DNA of 64,000 bases. Source: Gordius sp. MW1 (taxonomy: Eukaryota > Nematomorpha > Gordioida > Gordea > Gordiidae). Under the pieces are notes generated by a model. The model did no database searches, was not told where the DNA came from, and saw only the letters and a list, made by a program, of their open reading frames with translations. Position numbers and translations under genes: made by a program. Position 1 is the first letter of the stretch. The number at the start of each line of letters is the position of its first letter. The stretch is from positions 20,208,575-20,272,574 of the forward strand of contig OZ038533.1 of the NCBI GenBank assembly GCA_964036665.1, written 5' to 3'. Positions 22,451-34,797 of the stretch are shown piece after piece.

Positions 22451-22592
22451 AGGGCTTAGCCAGGGAAAGAAGGGTGCTTGTTTTTTCAATATTTATTCAG
22501 TATATCTTTACAAAAAAAATTAAAAAATTAACATTTTGCTATTTCTTAAAGCATTATTTTCTTTCCTAGTAAAATACCTGACTACGCACATG
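22451..22592. repeat. Degenerate MITE, GGGCGTAGCC family
   Basis: AGGGCTTAGCCAGGGA on the left and CCTGACTACGCACATG on the right frame a 142-bp AT-rich interior lacking the usual G/C runs. Confidence 0.55.
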
Positions 22593-22638
22593 ATTATATC
22601 TTCTAGATTTGCGAAATATGATACTAACTCCTCTCGTC

Positions 22639-24406
22639 TAGAGTGATGCGGGAAAACCGAGAAAATACTTAGCTTGAAAAACCGAGACGAAACGAGACGA
22701 GAATTTGAAAAACTGACCCCATTCAATTTTAGTGAATTGTTGTGTATTTTAATATGCCTGATTTCATTTAAGGTATTAAATAGAAATCAATTATGTTATG
22801 AATATATTTGATATTAAAATAACACCTAAGTGTAGTAAATATGATATATTTTCACAAAAAGTTAAAAATTTGGCAATATTAGTTCATTTACCTAAGGATG
22901 GACGGCACTTAGGGTATGTAAATAATTTAATAATATATAACTCACATATATGTATCCTTAGAATTATTAAACGTTACAATATTTTAGACTTAGAATGAGT
23001 TTTGATGGAGTAGCAAATATTACTAAAGCACATTTGAACTTAGCAGTTTCTCATCCTGCATGATGCAGTAATTATAAATTAATGGTCAATTTGTTTGAAT
23101 AATCATAAAAGTTAAGCTATGGTGGCTCGAGCTTTTTTAGGCACCCTAGCGTCATTTGTGCCTGCCTGCCTAATGATTTCAAAAGTACAACTGAGTATTC
23201 GATGACAACGTAATACATTAAATTATGAGTTTTATAGAAGTTTTATCCTTCAACTAATAATATATTTTTGAACCTTAATAAGACATTATGTGAATACATT
23301 GTTTTGCTATACACATTATTTTTCACGTAATAAACTGGGGCTGGCAGGTACATTCGATATAATAATTTCTATAATTGTGGCAATTTTGCAGTATAAAATA
23401 AATACACACCAACTTATACTGTACTAGATAAATAACTATTTAATGCCAAAGTTAGTTCGAATTGAAACGTAATTATTTAGAATACTAATATGTTTATAAG
23501 GATTTTTGTCCTAGAAACCTTATGTTCTTGATCCTATAATAATGCTGCTTTTATTGTTGTTTTTACGACGTTTCAATATGTGCAACAAGTTATCATTTTT
23601 GTAAATAATAATATTACCATTATAAGTCACTCGCACTTTGTGGCTTATAAGTTATAACGCTATATTAAACATGTAATAATCTTTATGGGTTATAATTAGT
23701 GATGGTAATATCAATGGACAAAACATTTGCCCTAAATATTAAAAGGTCAACTTTGAGGTTTTAGCCAGGGAAAATGTTGGGTCTCATTTGCCTAAATATG
23801 TAACTGTCAAATATAGGTGAACTTCTAAATTTGGTCTGTAAATTTAACAGAAACAGTGAATTTGATACAAATGTTATAATTTGCTAGAACTATGAAATTT
23901 TATAAGGTCTTATCAGTTAGTATATTTATTATGTAAAAATTTCAGCCCCAAAACACTAACAATACAGGTTTGAACTCAAATTTAAAAAGTGTCAATAAAC
24001 ACCACTATTCAATTTTAAATTTAATGCACAGTTATGCTATTTTATATATCAAACAAAAAGCGATCCTTTCGTACTATACTTCAAATTTATTTATAGTTTT
24101 TTAATTTGCACTCCATAGAAAATGCTATCTATTGTCAATGAGATGTTGTGTCACGCTTTTTTAAAAATATAAAGGTATACCAGTTGGATTTTTGTAACAC
24201 TTAATTAATAATTTTAATAAAACAGGAGAACTTTTTATTTTGTATAAATTTTTCTTAAATGTTAAGAAGAGACGAGAATTCTCGGCGAGACGAGACCGAG
24301 ATTTTTCTAGACCGAGAAGAGACGAGATCAAGATTTTCATAATCGCTCCCGAGACGAGACCGAGATTTTGCTTTCGAGACCGAGACGATACGAGATAGAA
24401 ACACTA
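22639..24406. mobile_element. Non-autonomous hAT element with GAGACGAGATC arrays, copy 2
   Basis: 1768 bp, ends TAGAGTGATGCGGG / GATAGAAACACTA, TSD CTCTCGTC / CTCTGGTC (7 of 8) at 22631-22638 and 24407-24414. Longer than copy 1 and with a different interior, which recurs inverted at 45073-46324. No transposase frame. Confidence 0.85.
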
Positions 24407-24869
24407 CTCTGGTCATCTTCTCCGTGTTTTGAACGTTTTAAGTCATACGGTTTTTAATTATATAAAAACCAGCGGTCATTAGCTAGTCTATATGCGAAAG
24501 CAAAATAAAAGTTTTTTACAGAAGCATAAGTCCAACCTTTAAAAACCCCCTATAAGTTTCCACAGCGATTATTAAAAAAATTACAAGTGGACTAGGAGAG
24601 GATGGACGGACAGGACAGACGAACGGAAGGACGGACAAGATGGACGGACGGACAACCAAAAGTAAGCCCATTGTATTTAAAATAAATATAGATAGAATAA
24701 TTTTTCTCCTTGCCTCCCACTATCTAAAGGCCCGTTTAAGAGTCGACTAGAATTATTATCAGATAAGCAGCATCTTATTTCCAACGTTAATTCCCCAACA
24801 AATTCACAAAATTTTATAGTGGGCTAAAATTTAAATTATGTTTTAATTCATATTCAATTTATAGGCCAA

Positions 24870-25660
24870 AGGTTGTTGGGGTAGTTGTCGCAATGGGACA
24901 AAATATTATATTAGAATTGTTAATATCCGAGTACTTTGAAATTTTCAGAGCCTCAGCTGAGGACAAGGGATCTTTGTGATTAGTGGGGCAAATACGTCAG
25001 TACATGTATAGTCCCATGCTAAACTGAGTCCATAGTTTGGCCATCGGGTCGTTTGCTGTCATCACAGAGGCCTGTGGGTTCGAGGATTGAGGGGAAATCA
25101 GCTTTGGTGAAATAGTTATGTATAAGTTTGTTAACCGCGGTGTGTCGAAAGTACCGGACTTTGTAGCGATTAGAGTGAAGGCCATGATGGCCATTCGATT
25201 TTACGGAATTGTTGCAAAGTGAACAAGTGTGTTCAGCCACTATCCTGCATCCTAATCTAAGGCCTACGGCGAAGCGGAATTCGGTGTTGGATAAGAGAAG
25301 ACCAAGGTTACGGCTTGGGAAAGCTTCGATTCGTGACCTGAGCGTGAAGCCAAGCTCCTAAGCGCTGGAAGTTCCTCTGCCGAAGCGCCATCCTTACAAC
25401 TTTTTAAAAAAATAGGGAAACAAATTTCATTGCTACCATGATAATCGCGAATCGTTTTTTATTCGACGGAAAATCGGCATAACAATCTGCAAATATAATT
25501 CATTAGCCATAACCGAATGTTTTTCTAATATTTAAGATTCTTAACTTTTTAATTTATTTATCTCACCTTCACAAAATATGTAATTCTCTTTACCACTAAA
25601 TTAGTTTATATATAAATTTATAGGCTCGTTTTTAGTTGTCCCTTCCGTCCGTCCTGTCCA
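24870..25660 (-). pseudogene. Retroelement coding fragment with the GKRPDG-type C-terminal motif
   Basis: On the minus strand near 25330-25020 one frame reads FRFAVGLRLGCRI, then HTCSLCNNSVKSNGHHGLHS, then LEPTGLCDDSKRPDG. The order 'FR.AVGLRLG - C.C - HGLxC - RH..LN..I - EP.GL..DGKRPDG' is a conserved block found after the reverse transcriptase in retroelements of many invertebrates (recalled from the family, not searched). Frames are broken upstream and no RT domain is nearby. The flanks belong to the repeat at 17020 and 48050. Confidence 0.55.
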
Positions 25661-27268
25661 ACTCTTAATTTTTTTTCAAATATAAAGGGTTCGACTTTAT
25701 ATGAAACAACATAGAAATTTTGTACTATTTTTTGTCCAATATAAGATTATAAAATTAATTATAAATCGGACTCAAAATAGAGTATATTGATTAAAAACAC
25801 GATTTATTAACTTGAAATAATATAGAAATTTACATATTTAATTTTGTGGGAAAATTAAAATGGAATTATTATTAATAAATTTAATATACCGGAATTTTTA
25901 TTTGATTCTTAAACTGGGATGGCAAGAAATTATTGGTTTATCGATTTTGTAGAAGTTCCAATTAACACGATTTAATAATATTGGCGCTCATACGCAAATT
26001 GATAAGCAAAAATTGGTTGAGTGAATTAATTTATTTTTCTTTGTGAGCACATAAATAAACCAACCCATCAAATAAATTTCTAAATTCAGTTTTATTTTTT
26101 AACTTAAATAACTTTGTTTAAAAATTAATTAAATATTAGTAAAAATATAATGTATAAATTTGGCATATTCACATGGCCCCAGGTGTAGAACTCCACAGCT
26201 ATTAGATATTAGTTCATATTTAATTAGCGATATCATCAAAACCCTACATATTAATAACTTCATTCCCAGCAAAAGTAAACATTTTTCATTTTGTAAATAA
26301 TCTTTTTTTTTCTTTATTATTTTACAAATAATAATTTATAAAGCGGTTTGAGACGGGTTTTAAAAATTTATTAGATAATATATGTTCTTTTTGTAAATTA
26401 AATTTACAAAAATTATGATATGCTTTGGGATTGTAATTTCGACCTTGTTGTTTAAAAATATATATTCTAGTAGAAATGGCGCTCAATAAATTTGAATATA
26501 AAATTTAGTTTTATTTTAAAATTCATGTATATTAAAAAATTTAAAGCTTTATTAAATCGATTTCATTTCTTCGCTCTTGATATGTGATTGGTCCTTATTT
26601 ATTTCCCGGGCAGCATTTGATTTTACAAAATCAATATTTTTATTATCGATACGATATGTTCATTAATATCTGTTTAAATTGATTTTAATTTTAACTTTTA
26701 TTTAGTTGAATAATAATAAATGTATACAAATTATGATTCTTTGGAGTATTGCCCCACGTTTAGAAATTTTAAATGGCTGCCTTAAGAAAATTTTGAATTG
26801 AAAAATGTTTTTACATAATTGATAAGTAAAGTCAGTTGTTCGGCTAAAAATTAAAATTTCAACGGAGGTGAATTATATAAATTTTACACTTTAAATGATC
26901 GTTTAATTCCAGCCTCCCCCCCCCCTATCCTTTATCCATACAAAAATACAAGAGATTCAATGTTTTATATTAAATAAAGTGCCAATAACAATTTAAGTAA
27001 GAAGCTTTTATTAAACATTTTGCACATCACATTTGTATACATATTTACTTATATTAATAAATTAATTAAAGGTCAATCTAGTAATGAGATTAATGTAAAA
27101 GAATTTATAACTTGAGGAATACTTTATAATAATTAGTAATTACTTTGGCATGTTCTTATCATAATTTCTGCCAATTTTTTTGAACATCTGTATTATAACG
27201 TTGCAGAAAGGATTAACTATTTTTCAGATGTGTTCGTAGAGTAATGCAATAATTAATAAGCTTATGTG

Positions 27269-27405
27269 CGTGGGCGTGGCCATGGGGAGGCATAGATGGG
27301 CGAAATCCAAAAATCTTCGAAATTTAATAGAATTAGGGTTAAAATTTGAAAAATTTGTCCCTCCCTAAATTTCCCCTCACAAATTAAAATCCTGGCTACA
27401 CCCTG
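27269..27405. repeat. MITE, GGGCGTAGCC family, short copy with TSD
   Basis: CGTGGGCGTGGCCATGG ... ATCCTGGCTACACCCTG, TSD CTTATGTG / CTTATATG (7 of 8) at 27261-27268 and 27406-27413. Confidence 0.8.
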
Positions 27406-27545
27406 CTTATATGAGCTAAGCGTTAAAAGAGTCGTTTAGACAATTTAAAAACTATGCCAGTTATAAACCATAAAAGAATTATAAAAATACAATAAAAATT
27501 GCTTTAAAAATTTATTATACATGGGTAAATATCTTGTGATCTTAT

Positions 27546-27700
27546 CATGAACGTAGCCAGGGGGAGGTAGGGAGTAGCGGCTGCCCCCCTCTGAATTCAA
27601 AAAACCTTTAACTTTAATAAAATTTATTTGTAAAAAATTATTTTGCCCCTCCCTAAATCATTATTTCCCGCCTCTAATCCTAATCCTGGCAACCCCCATG
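27546..27700. repeat. MITE, GGGCGTAGCC family
   Basis: CATGAACGTAGCCAGGGGGA ... ATCCTGGCAACCCCCATG with the usual interior. No TSD detected. Confidence 0.75.
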
Positions 27701-28413
27701 CATAACACATTTTCAGTGTAGTAAACTTTCAATTTAATCATAAAATTAATTCGCAAAATCACAAGCGCAATATTTATGATTGCCTTTAAAAGGCCATTTT
27801 CTAATATTTTTTAAATAGTTTTTTCCAGCTATTATAAAGAAGTAAAATGATAAAATACTATTATTATAAATCTAAAATTATTTTGATTTGATCTTATCAG
27901 TTATAATTTTGAAAATTGTATTATAAAGAAAGGTTATTAAGTCTTTTTTAAACCAACTAAGGTCATTTAGTCAATTCGAAAATAAGTTATTAGACACACC
28001 ATTTGGACAATTAATTAACAAAATCGAATCCGAGTTTTTTGTGATGTATGACAATCACAACTATTTAATTGTTCCTAATTTTATAAAATAAGTGATTTCC
28101 TTTTACTATTTTTTGATATTAAATTTAAACCCACCCCCCCCCCCTTCCCCCAATCTATATATATATAATATCCATGGGCGTAAGGATTTAGAGGGGGGGG
28201 CAAATTGATATTTTCCTTGAAATTGTAACCATATTTATATGAAAATTTAGATTTTGGATTTACTACGCTTGTGATAATTTCCTATTATTCCTATATTTGC
28301 ATGATAAAAAATTTGGTCTAATAGCCTTTTTATACTAAAGCATGCAGAGTTTCTAATTGATATTATCTCACTTCGTTAACTTATCAAGGGGACCTAATTC
28401 GTAATTTCCGCAA

Positions 28414-28527
28414 ATGATGGCATCACATTCCCTAGGATCCGACAAAAAAAGTAATCCAGCTAAGAACCTAATAGATGGTAGAATTGATGAAAAAGCATTA
28501 GACAATTATGTGGCTTTTGATAATGAG
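28414..28527 (+). CDS. sHSP exon 1
   Basis: ATGATGG start; 38 codons open to GAG before GTAATT. Reads SHSLGSDKKSNPAKNLIDGR and ends YVAFDNE. The frame continues exactly into exon 2. Confidence 0.7.
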
Positions 28528-30720
28528 GTAATTCCATTACTTCACTACGACTATTATTAATCATATATTATTTATTCCTTCATATTTTTAATTAGTTTTC
28601 TCCTTGTATAATTCAGTGAGAATAAATAAGTTAGGGTTCGAGTTTAATGAGTCTAATTTTAATCGCAAGTGTTTGATGTTTCGAGAAACAAAGTTAAACT
28701 AAATTATTTTGCTGAGTTCAACGTAATATAGGACATGGAAGTAGCCAAGGGGGGCGGGGGCAGGGATGGGCGGCTGCTCCCCTCTCAATCTAAAAATTAG
28801 TTGAAATTTTGGCTAAAATTTCGGAAAATGATCATTTTACCCCTCCTTAAATAATTATTGCCTCCCTCTAATCCTAATCCTGGCTACACCCATGTTTAGG
28901 ATATAATTATTGCTTAATATTAGAGGGCTTTGGGTTAAAATTTATAATAAGGGCATATTAATATAAGGCGGATTTTAGGTTTAAATCAGGTTAGATTTGG
29001 GAAAAACAAAAGTTCTACTAAATTTATAATTATTTTAATTTCTTCGTCCCCTCTTTACTCCAAATTTAAGTCCTTCATAAGTTTTTTTGGGGCTGCTGGT
29101 GGTGGTGATGTGAGCTTTCAAAGCATGGGTGTGGCCAGAATTGGTTGAGGGGGTCAATAATGATTTAGGGAGGGGCAAAAGGATCATTTTAAGAAATCTT
29201 AGCCAATAAAAAATTCTAACAAATTTTTAGATTTTTAGGGGGGGCAGCCGCCTCTCTCTAATTCCCCCCCCCTCCCCAGCTACGCCCATGTGTTATATGT
29301 AAATAGTCCTCACTCAATCTTGTCGTTGAAACACAACTTTTATACATTTGCCTAGTCTTGTTCATTTCTTAAAAAGAATGAACTATATTTTTGCAACTCA
29401 TATGTAATGTCATTCTCGGTATTAAAAACAAATTTATTTACTAATAATAATCAAAACGAAAACAAAATAGGTACGGAGAATGGAAAGCGACTTAGATGAT
29501 GCTTTATGGAACGAATTGTTAGTTTTACAAAAACCAACAAACCCTGAAACTGAACGAGATGAATCAGTTTTTGAAAAAGCAGCACAATTACGAAATCATT
29601 TTCAATTTGGCTCCGATCTTTACACTCTCAATTCCATGTATGATCGCATCACATTACCTCGAGGGGGTAAAATAAGGACGGGCAAGACGGTGCGAAAGAG
29701 GGGAGTGGAGACGATTTTTGTCACGAAACCCGAAAAATCAGCTGGATCATACGAATTGCTTTGGAATAATAAGATTAATCTAAAATCACCATGGGCTCGG
29801 ACTCAAGCATTTAACGAAGATAATCGAATGCTAGATTACAAGACATTGGAAGGCGACGAGGAAATGTTTATAGCAACTTTAAAAATTACGATACCTCATT
29901 TGATGGATAAATACGAATTGAGTGATATTAGCATTAAAGCTCGCGGGCCAGGTAAATAGGCATAGTTAAATTTATATAAATTAACTTAGATTCTTAATGG
30001 TACCCATATCACTTAGAATATGCCACAATTTTCTATTTATTTGAAGTTTATGTTTTAAAATCGTGAAAGCTTAAAACGAAATTAAAAGAAAAAACGCATT
30101 AAATATATATAAGCCTCGCTTATGAAATAAGAGTTAATTAGATAATATGACAAATTCATTTATTGTCAATTATAATTTGATTATAAATGTCATTGTTTAA
30201 AGTCGGTGTATTGGGATTGATAGCGTAGGTAGAGGGAAATGGAACGCGATATTTCTGGCTGTAAAAGCCCATCGTACTTTTTAGTTAGAATTTTATGACT
30301 AAATAGCTATTTGCATTTATAATAAAATAAGGAATTGACCATTGAATCATTTGTCAGACCCTTTAAGATTATTCTTGATCGTTATAAGTTTGATTATTAA
30401 AAATTTTACCATTTGTCACGCATATAGGTAATAGGCTTATAATATCGGGACGACACGAAAGGCCCTTAGGATTGACGGATGAACACGTGATTGAACAAGG
30501 GGACGACAAAAAACAAGATGGCGATGTTAAGCCTCGTGATGGTGGTGGAATATTTTTCCGACAATTTACCCGGGAATTTATACTGCCCTTAGGGGTTGAT
30601 GCTAAAGCTATAAAGGCAGCTTGTATAAGCGATGATTTGGTCATCGAAATCCCTATACCTTTCAGGCATAGAGGGAAATGTGATAGTCCGATCAAGGAAA
30701 TACCCATTATATTCGATTGA
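28414..30720 (+). CDS. Small heat-shock protein (alpha-crystallin domain), three exons
   Basis: Exons 28414-28527, 29471-29951 and 30428-30720 join at GAG/GTAATT-AATAG/GTACGG (phase 0) and CCAG/GTAAAT-ATATAG/GT (phase 1), giving 295 residues. The C-terminal half reads as an alpha-crystallin domain: FIATLKITIP, then LIISGRHE, then FFRQFTREFILPLGVDAKAI and DLVIEIPIP, the F-x-R-x-F-x-LP and final I-x-IP signatures. It is probably an ATP-independent holdase chaperone in the cytosol. Exon 1 (38 codons) and about 120 residues before the domain match no known motif; the N-terminus is acidic and likely helical. A loop of about 30 charged residues and glycines separates LIISGRHE from FFRQF, longer than usual. 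Two ATGs lie in tandem at 28414; the second has A at -3. It could also be a divergent CS/HSP20-like co-chaperone. Confidence 0.8.
28734..28894. repeat. MITE, GGGCGTAGCC family, in sHSP intron 1
   Basis: CATGGAAGTAGCCAAGGGG ... ATCCTGGCTACACCCATG. Flanks ATATAGGA and TTTAGGAT are similar when shifted by one base. Confidence 0.8.
29124..29290. repeat. MITE, GGGCGTAGCC family, second copy in sHSP intron 1
   Basis: CATGGGTGTGGCCAGAATTG ... CCAGCTACGCCCATG, opposite in orientation to the copy at 28734. Interior AATGATTTAGGGAGGGGC. Confidence 0.8.
29471..29951 (+). CDS. sHSP exon 2
   Basis: Acceptor ACAAAATAG. Open for 160 codons, including MESDLDDALWNELLVLQKP and the first beta strands of the crystallin domain. 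If exon 1 were not used, translation could begin at the ATG at 29480. Confidence 0.85.
30428..30720 (+). CDS. sHSP exon 3
   Basis: Acceptor CATATAG. It completes the Gly codon, carries LIISGRHE through IEIPIP, and ends in TGA after PIIFD. The intron before it is 476 bp. Confidence 0.85.
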
Positions 30721-30862
30721 TAGTGCCCTGTGTAAATTGTACTTGATTAGTTTGTGTGTAAATAAGTTACTTGAAGTATAAAATGTGTATATGTAGTGTA
30801 GATATTGATAGGAGTTGAGCATATTATATCCTAATTTAAAATTAACTTTTATCGTTCATTTA

Positions 30863-30868
30863 AATAAA
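30863..30868 (+). terminator. Polyadenylation signal of the sHSP gene
   Basis: AATAAA 143 bp after the stop codon, in an AT-rich context. It is the first canonical hexamer downstream. Confidence 0.5.
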
Positions 30869-31277
30869 CATTGTCTAACGGTGAGTAATAGCCTAATATT
30901 TGTTACGTAGGTCATTAAAATTAACTTTTACCGATTAGTTAGAAAGTTGTTGACGTTAAAAAACGTCTAAATCGCTTTAACCAGCCACTTTCACAACAAA
31001 TATTTCAAAAACTTGACGTATATGTAAAATTTTAATAATCTATTTATGAACATTGTTAAAAACTCTACCAGAATCCGCAAAAAACTTGCCGGTTGATTTT
31101 ATAGGTCCATTATTTCTTGACTAGTGGTATTTGTGTGATTCTAAATTGAGGGAGGCTAGGGGGCCATGAAGGTTGCCCCGCCCCCATCTTAAACCAATCA
31201 AAAATGCCTACTAAATAATCATTTTCTCCTTCACCATTTAAAAACGAATCCAAGATACTCTCATAATTAATCTCATG

Positions 31278-32028
31278 CAGAGGTCAGCTTTTCATATATT
31301 AAACCCGTTCGAATTCATAAATTGCCCGCCCGAACCATCTTAAGTGCCCGCAAAGCCAAGCTATATTATATTTGCGCGCCGAGCCCAAATTAATGAGGCC
31401 CTAAAATATTTTAACCAAATGTCAAAAACAAGCATCACGTTATTGACATATCGGACAAAGCTAGCAAAGTTTTTCCGCTATCGAAAAAAACAAGGGGTAT
31501 ATGATGTAAAAAATATAAAACGAACAAAAAAATTGCATAACAATTAATATGGAATGTTGAGGGGGAGGGAAGAGCTTCAAGATCCATAAAATGATTTCCC
31601 GTGGTTTCAATAACTAAAAATGTGATTCCCCTTGATCCTCTTTCAGGAAAAAATCATTGATTTAAATCCAAATTTTAGGGAACGATATAATTAACCAATT
31701 TTAAGAAACTGACCTTTGTTTTATATGATCAAAGAAAAATTATGATGTAGGGCGTAGACAAAAATCAAATAAACCTAGACAAAGTGTCAAAAGAAATTTA
31801 TATACAAAGGTAATCAATCGCGCACAAAAACAAAAATTGAATTTGGGCTTGGGCGAGGTCGAGAAAATTAAAGCCGATAGCAAAATAAAACTCTTTTGCA
31901 GAACCATGAGTTTCCAAACCCATTAAAACCTGTACGGACGACAAAAAGGAGCCCTTAAATTGCATAGCAATTAGTAATTCCATTAACCTATTCTCTCAAG
32001 TGCCCACCTGATTAAAATCTGGCCTCTG
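31278..32028. mobile_element. Degraded hAT element related to 12445-13194
   Basis: 751 bp with ends CAGAGGTCAGCTTTT / AAAATCTGGCCTCTG, nearly the length and TIR of the 12445 element, and GCCCGCCCGAAC-type motifs inside the left end. No TSD match. Carries an inserted GGACGAC...AATTGCATAGCAATTA module at about 31925-31977. Confidence 0.7.
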
Positions 32029-32261
32029 CCATGTTTAAAATCTACTAGGCTAAATTTTCCATCAAAATCGAGCCTTTTAGCCTACAAAGTTAACGATTAA
32101 ACGAATAAGTTGTCTATTATAAATAACCGCTGTATTCTTGCAACTTCTCATATGTAACAAAGTAAATTGAAAAAACTGTGTTTAACCTTCAATAAAAAAT
32201 CGTTTACAATCTGCAGACTTAAAAAACCCTTCGAAATTAGCCGTTAGTTGTCGATGATTTT

Positions 32262-32880
32262 AAATATTATTTTCTCTCCTTCTTCATTATCAGTTACTTG
32301 GTCCCACATTCGTGGGGTTTGTTTTGATAAGTTTCTTCCATCTTCGGGTGAGTGCCATGTCTTGAGTAATCGCTTTGGTTTTCATAACTTTATCGACTTG
32401 CCTTTTCCACGTGACACGGGGTCGCCCTCTTCCTCTCTTCCCCGGTATCTCCATATTCAGTACTTTTCGATTTACGTCATCCGTGTCCCTTCTATTATAT
32501 ACCAATACCACCTTAGCCGATTATCGTTAATCATGTCCGCCATAGGTTATATACCAATTTTGTCATGAGAAAGTCATTCGTCATATGGTCGAGCTTAGTA
32601 TACCCCAAGCTCCACCGTATCATTCTCATCTCTGTAACTTGTAATAGCTTTCCTTCCGTGGTGTTTAATGCCCATGTTTCACTTCCATAGAGTAACACTG
32701 GTCTTACGATGGACTTGTAAGCTTTGCTCTTTAACCACATTGGCATTTTCTTATCGCACATTACACCAGATCATAGCCATTTAAGCCATCCTTTTTGGAT
32801 CCGGGCATTGACTTCTGTTGCGCAACCTCCCTCTTGATGACCTGTCTACTTTTGGGTTCTTTAGATGGTAATCCAGCGAT
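32262..32880 (-). mobile_element. 3' end of RTE-like LINE (distal part of the split copy)
   Basis: Translates in broken frames to LKSKAYKSIVRPVLLYGSET, EMRMIRWSLGYTKLDHM, GRGRPRVTWKRQVDKV: the standard region after the reverse transcriptase in RTE-type LINEs. It ends in a TGATAATGAAGAAGGAGAG tail at about 32262. It is the continuation of 41804-44640, separated by the gypsy insertion. Confidence 0.8.
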
Positions 32881-32884
32881 GGGT
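32881..32884. repeat. TSD of the gypsy element (left)
   Basis: GGGT, repeated at 41800-41803; removing the insert and one copy restores LINE sequence matching the second LINE copy at 46880. Confidence 0.75.
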
Positions 32885-32982
32885 TGTATGATGGTTATTG
32901 TAATTTGAATATACGCGATTCTAATTTTGGAAAACAACTGCTGGTAAAAATTACATTCACGTTACATAACACAATTGTTACA
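32885..32982 (-). repeat. Gypsy 3' LTR
   Basis: TGTATGATGG...CAATTGTTACA on the plus strand; closely repeated at 41704-41799. A polypurine tract (GGGGAGGGA, minus strand) abuts it at 32983-32991. Confidence 0.8.
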
Positions 32983-32999
32983 TCCCTCCCCGCTTAACC

Positions 33000-34251
33000 A
33001 GCTTTAAATTTTTTCAATTAATCTCTGCGGTGGCTTCCTTGGTCTATTTTTCCTATTTAAGTTTCCATCATCTTTATATTCCGGTATGTCAATATCTACC
33101 GGCAGTTCTTCTCGTATTGACACTACAGGTTCTGGTCTTGATATCTCTTGATCATAAACTACCTCCTCCTCTTCAAATGATGCATCATTTACAACCGGGA
33201 AAGCCGAATTTTGATCTTCAACTACCTCCTTTTCTCTTTTTCTCAAATGGTCCGCATGTTTGCCCACGACTTTATTATTACTTTCAACGCTATAGGACAA
33301 TAACCCATTTCTAGCGAGTACTTTTCCTTCCCGCCATCCTAGTCAATTCCTTTTTTACCCAGACTAATTCATTTATTTCAAAGTTTCGTGGACGTGTCGT
33401 TATTTCGTTGTGAAAAGCTTGGTTATTAATTTTGAGTTCCATAATGGTTTGGGGACTTGGTCGGGACCAATCGAGCATTGTCCGATTCCTCCGTCCGAAT
33501 CTTGGATGGCAACCTACCTGTTGAGTTATGTTCACAAACTCTGTGTGTTGATAAAATTTTATTCATACACTCCTCCGGATCGTTGATGTCTTCTCTGGTG
33601 GCTAAGTAGCGGCTTTTTAATGTTCTAATACATCTCTCTGCACAACCATATGTCTTGGGATGGTAAGGGGAGGTCAGATTATGTATAATATTATAATCCT
33701 TACAGAATCGCCTAAACTCAACGGAAGTAAACTGAGGTCCATTACGCTGACTATTTGATGTGGAACACTTAATCGAGCAAACCACCCTTTTAGTTTTTTA
33801 TCAATATTTTAGAATATGTATTCCTAAGGAGTTCCAATTCAATCCACTTTGAATAAGAGTCAATACCGACAAACCAGTAGTAGGAGTCCATCGGTCCTGC
33901 TAGATCTATATGTAATCGTTCCCAAGGCAAGGCGTGTTTGTTACGTTCCACGAATATAATGGGACTTCAGGAATATTTATGCGGTTCCTTTGACAATTAC
34001 CACAATTCGCAAAAAAAGTTATTAATGTCTAAGTCCAAACCTGGCCAGTAAACATAATATCTACTAATAGATTTCATTGCGTTAATCCCAGGATGTCCTC
34101 TATGCAAAATATTTAATACAGATTTACGTAGTGTCTTTGGTATGACTATTCGACCGTTCCATTTTATGATACCCTTAACCGAACATAATTCACTCTTCTT
34201 ATTGAAATACGGTAATACATCCTCGCTGACGGCATATTTGTTTACATTCAA
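33000..34251 (-). pseudogene. Gypsy integrase remnant
   Basis: HRGHPGINAMKSISRYYVYW (HHCC zinc region), then NGPQFTSVEFRRFC and YHPKTYGCAER (second Asp region and Glu of D-D-35-E), ending SNNKVVGKHADHLRKRE, the tail typical of mag/CsRn1-type elements. Several frame breaks. Confidence 0.8.
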
Positions 34252-34439
34252 CTTTGATATATATATATATCAAGACTTTCTTGAGAGTGCTATCACCAAG
34301 AGTTTCCTTCGCGAGTGTTTTTTCCGACACCTGTAAGTCATCTAGCTTAATTGACTTTAGGCAGGCAAAAAAATTTTCGTCTTCCGATACCCCCTCATTA
34401 ATTTCCGATAAAGGTAGTCGCGACAAGGCATCTGCAACG

Positions 34440-34797
34440 CAATTTTCTTTCCCTGGTCTATATTCTAAACTACAATCATATGCGGACAACTTCCAAGCCC
34501 ACCTTATTAATCGATTGTTGCCAATTTTGGACGATATCCGCCAAATAGCCGCTCCAGAGGTTTGTGGTCTGAACGCAAGGTAAATTTCCTTCCAAATATA
34601 TAGGCGTGGAATTTTTCACAGCCAAACAACAATGCCCTCGCTTCTTTGTCAATCGAGGCATAGTTTTTTTCTGATTTTGAAAGAGTCCTTGACGCGTAAG
34701 CAATCGGTTTTTCCAATCCGTTGGAAAGTTGGTGAATTAAAACGGCTCCGAATCCATCATTTGAAGCGTCACAATCAAGGATTAAAGGTAAAACAAT
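34440..34797 (-). pseudogene. Gypsy RNase H remnant
   Basis: KPIAYASRTLSKSEKNYA, KEARALLFGCEKFHAYIFG, LRSDHKPLERLFGG, and then YRPGKENCVADALSRLP: the classic RNase H block order. Interrupted by stops. Confidence 0.8.

Larger units (their letters stand above)
24415..28413. other. Intergenic region between the two divergent genes
   Basis: Contains a GGACGGAC-type repeat (24465-24668), the retroelement fragment at 24870-25660 and MITEs at 27269-27405, 27546-27700 and a partial one at 28173-28260. From about 25700 to 27200 it is AT-rich with nothing recognised. Confidence 0.5.

Noticed and set aside
33030..34583. Several plus-strand open frames opposite the gypsy integrase and RNase H.
   Set aside because: The minus strand carries the recognisable domain motifs; these are antisense shadows.
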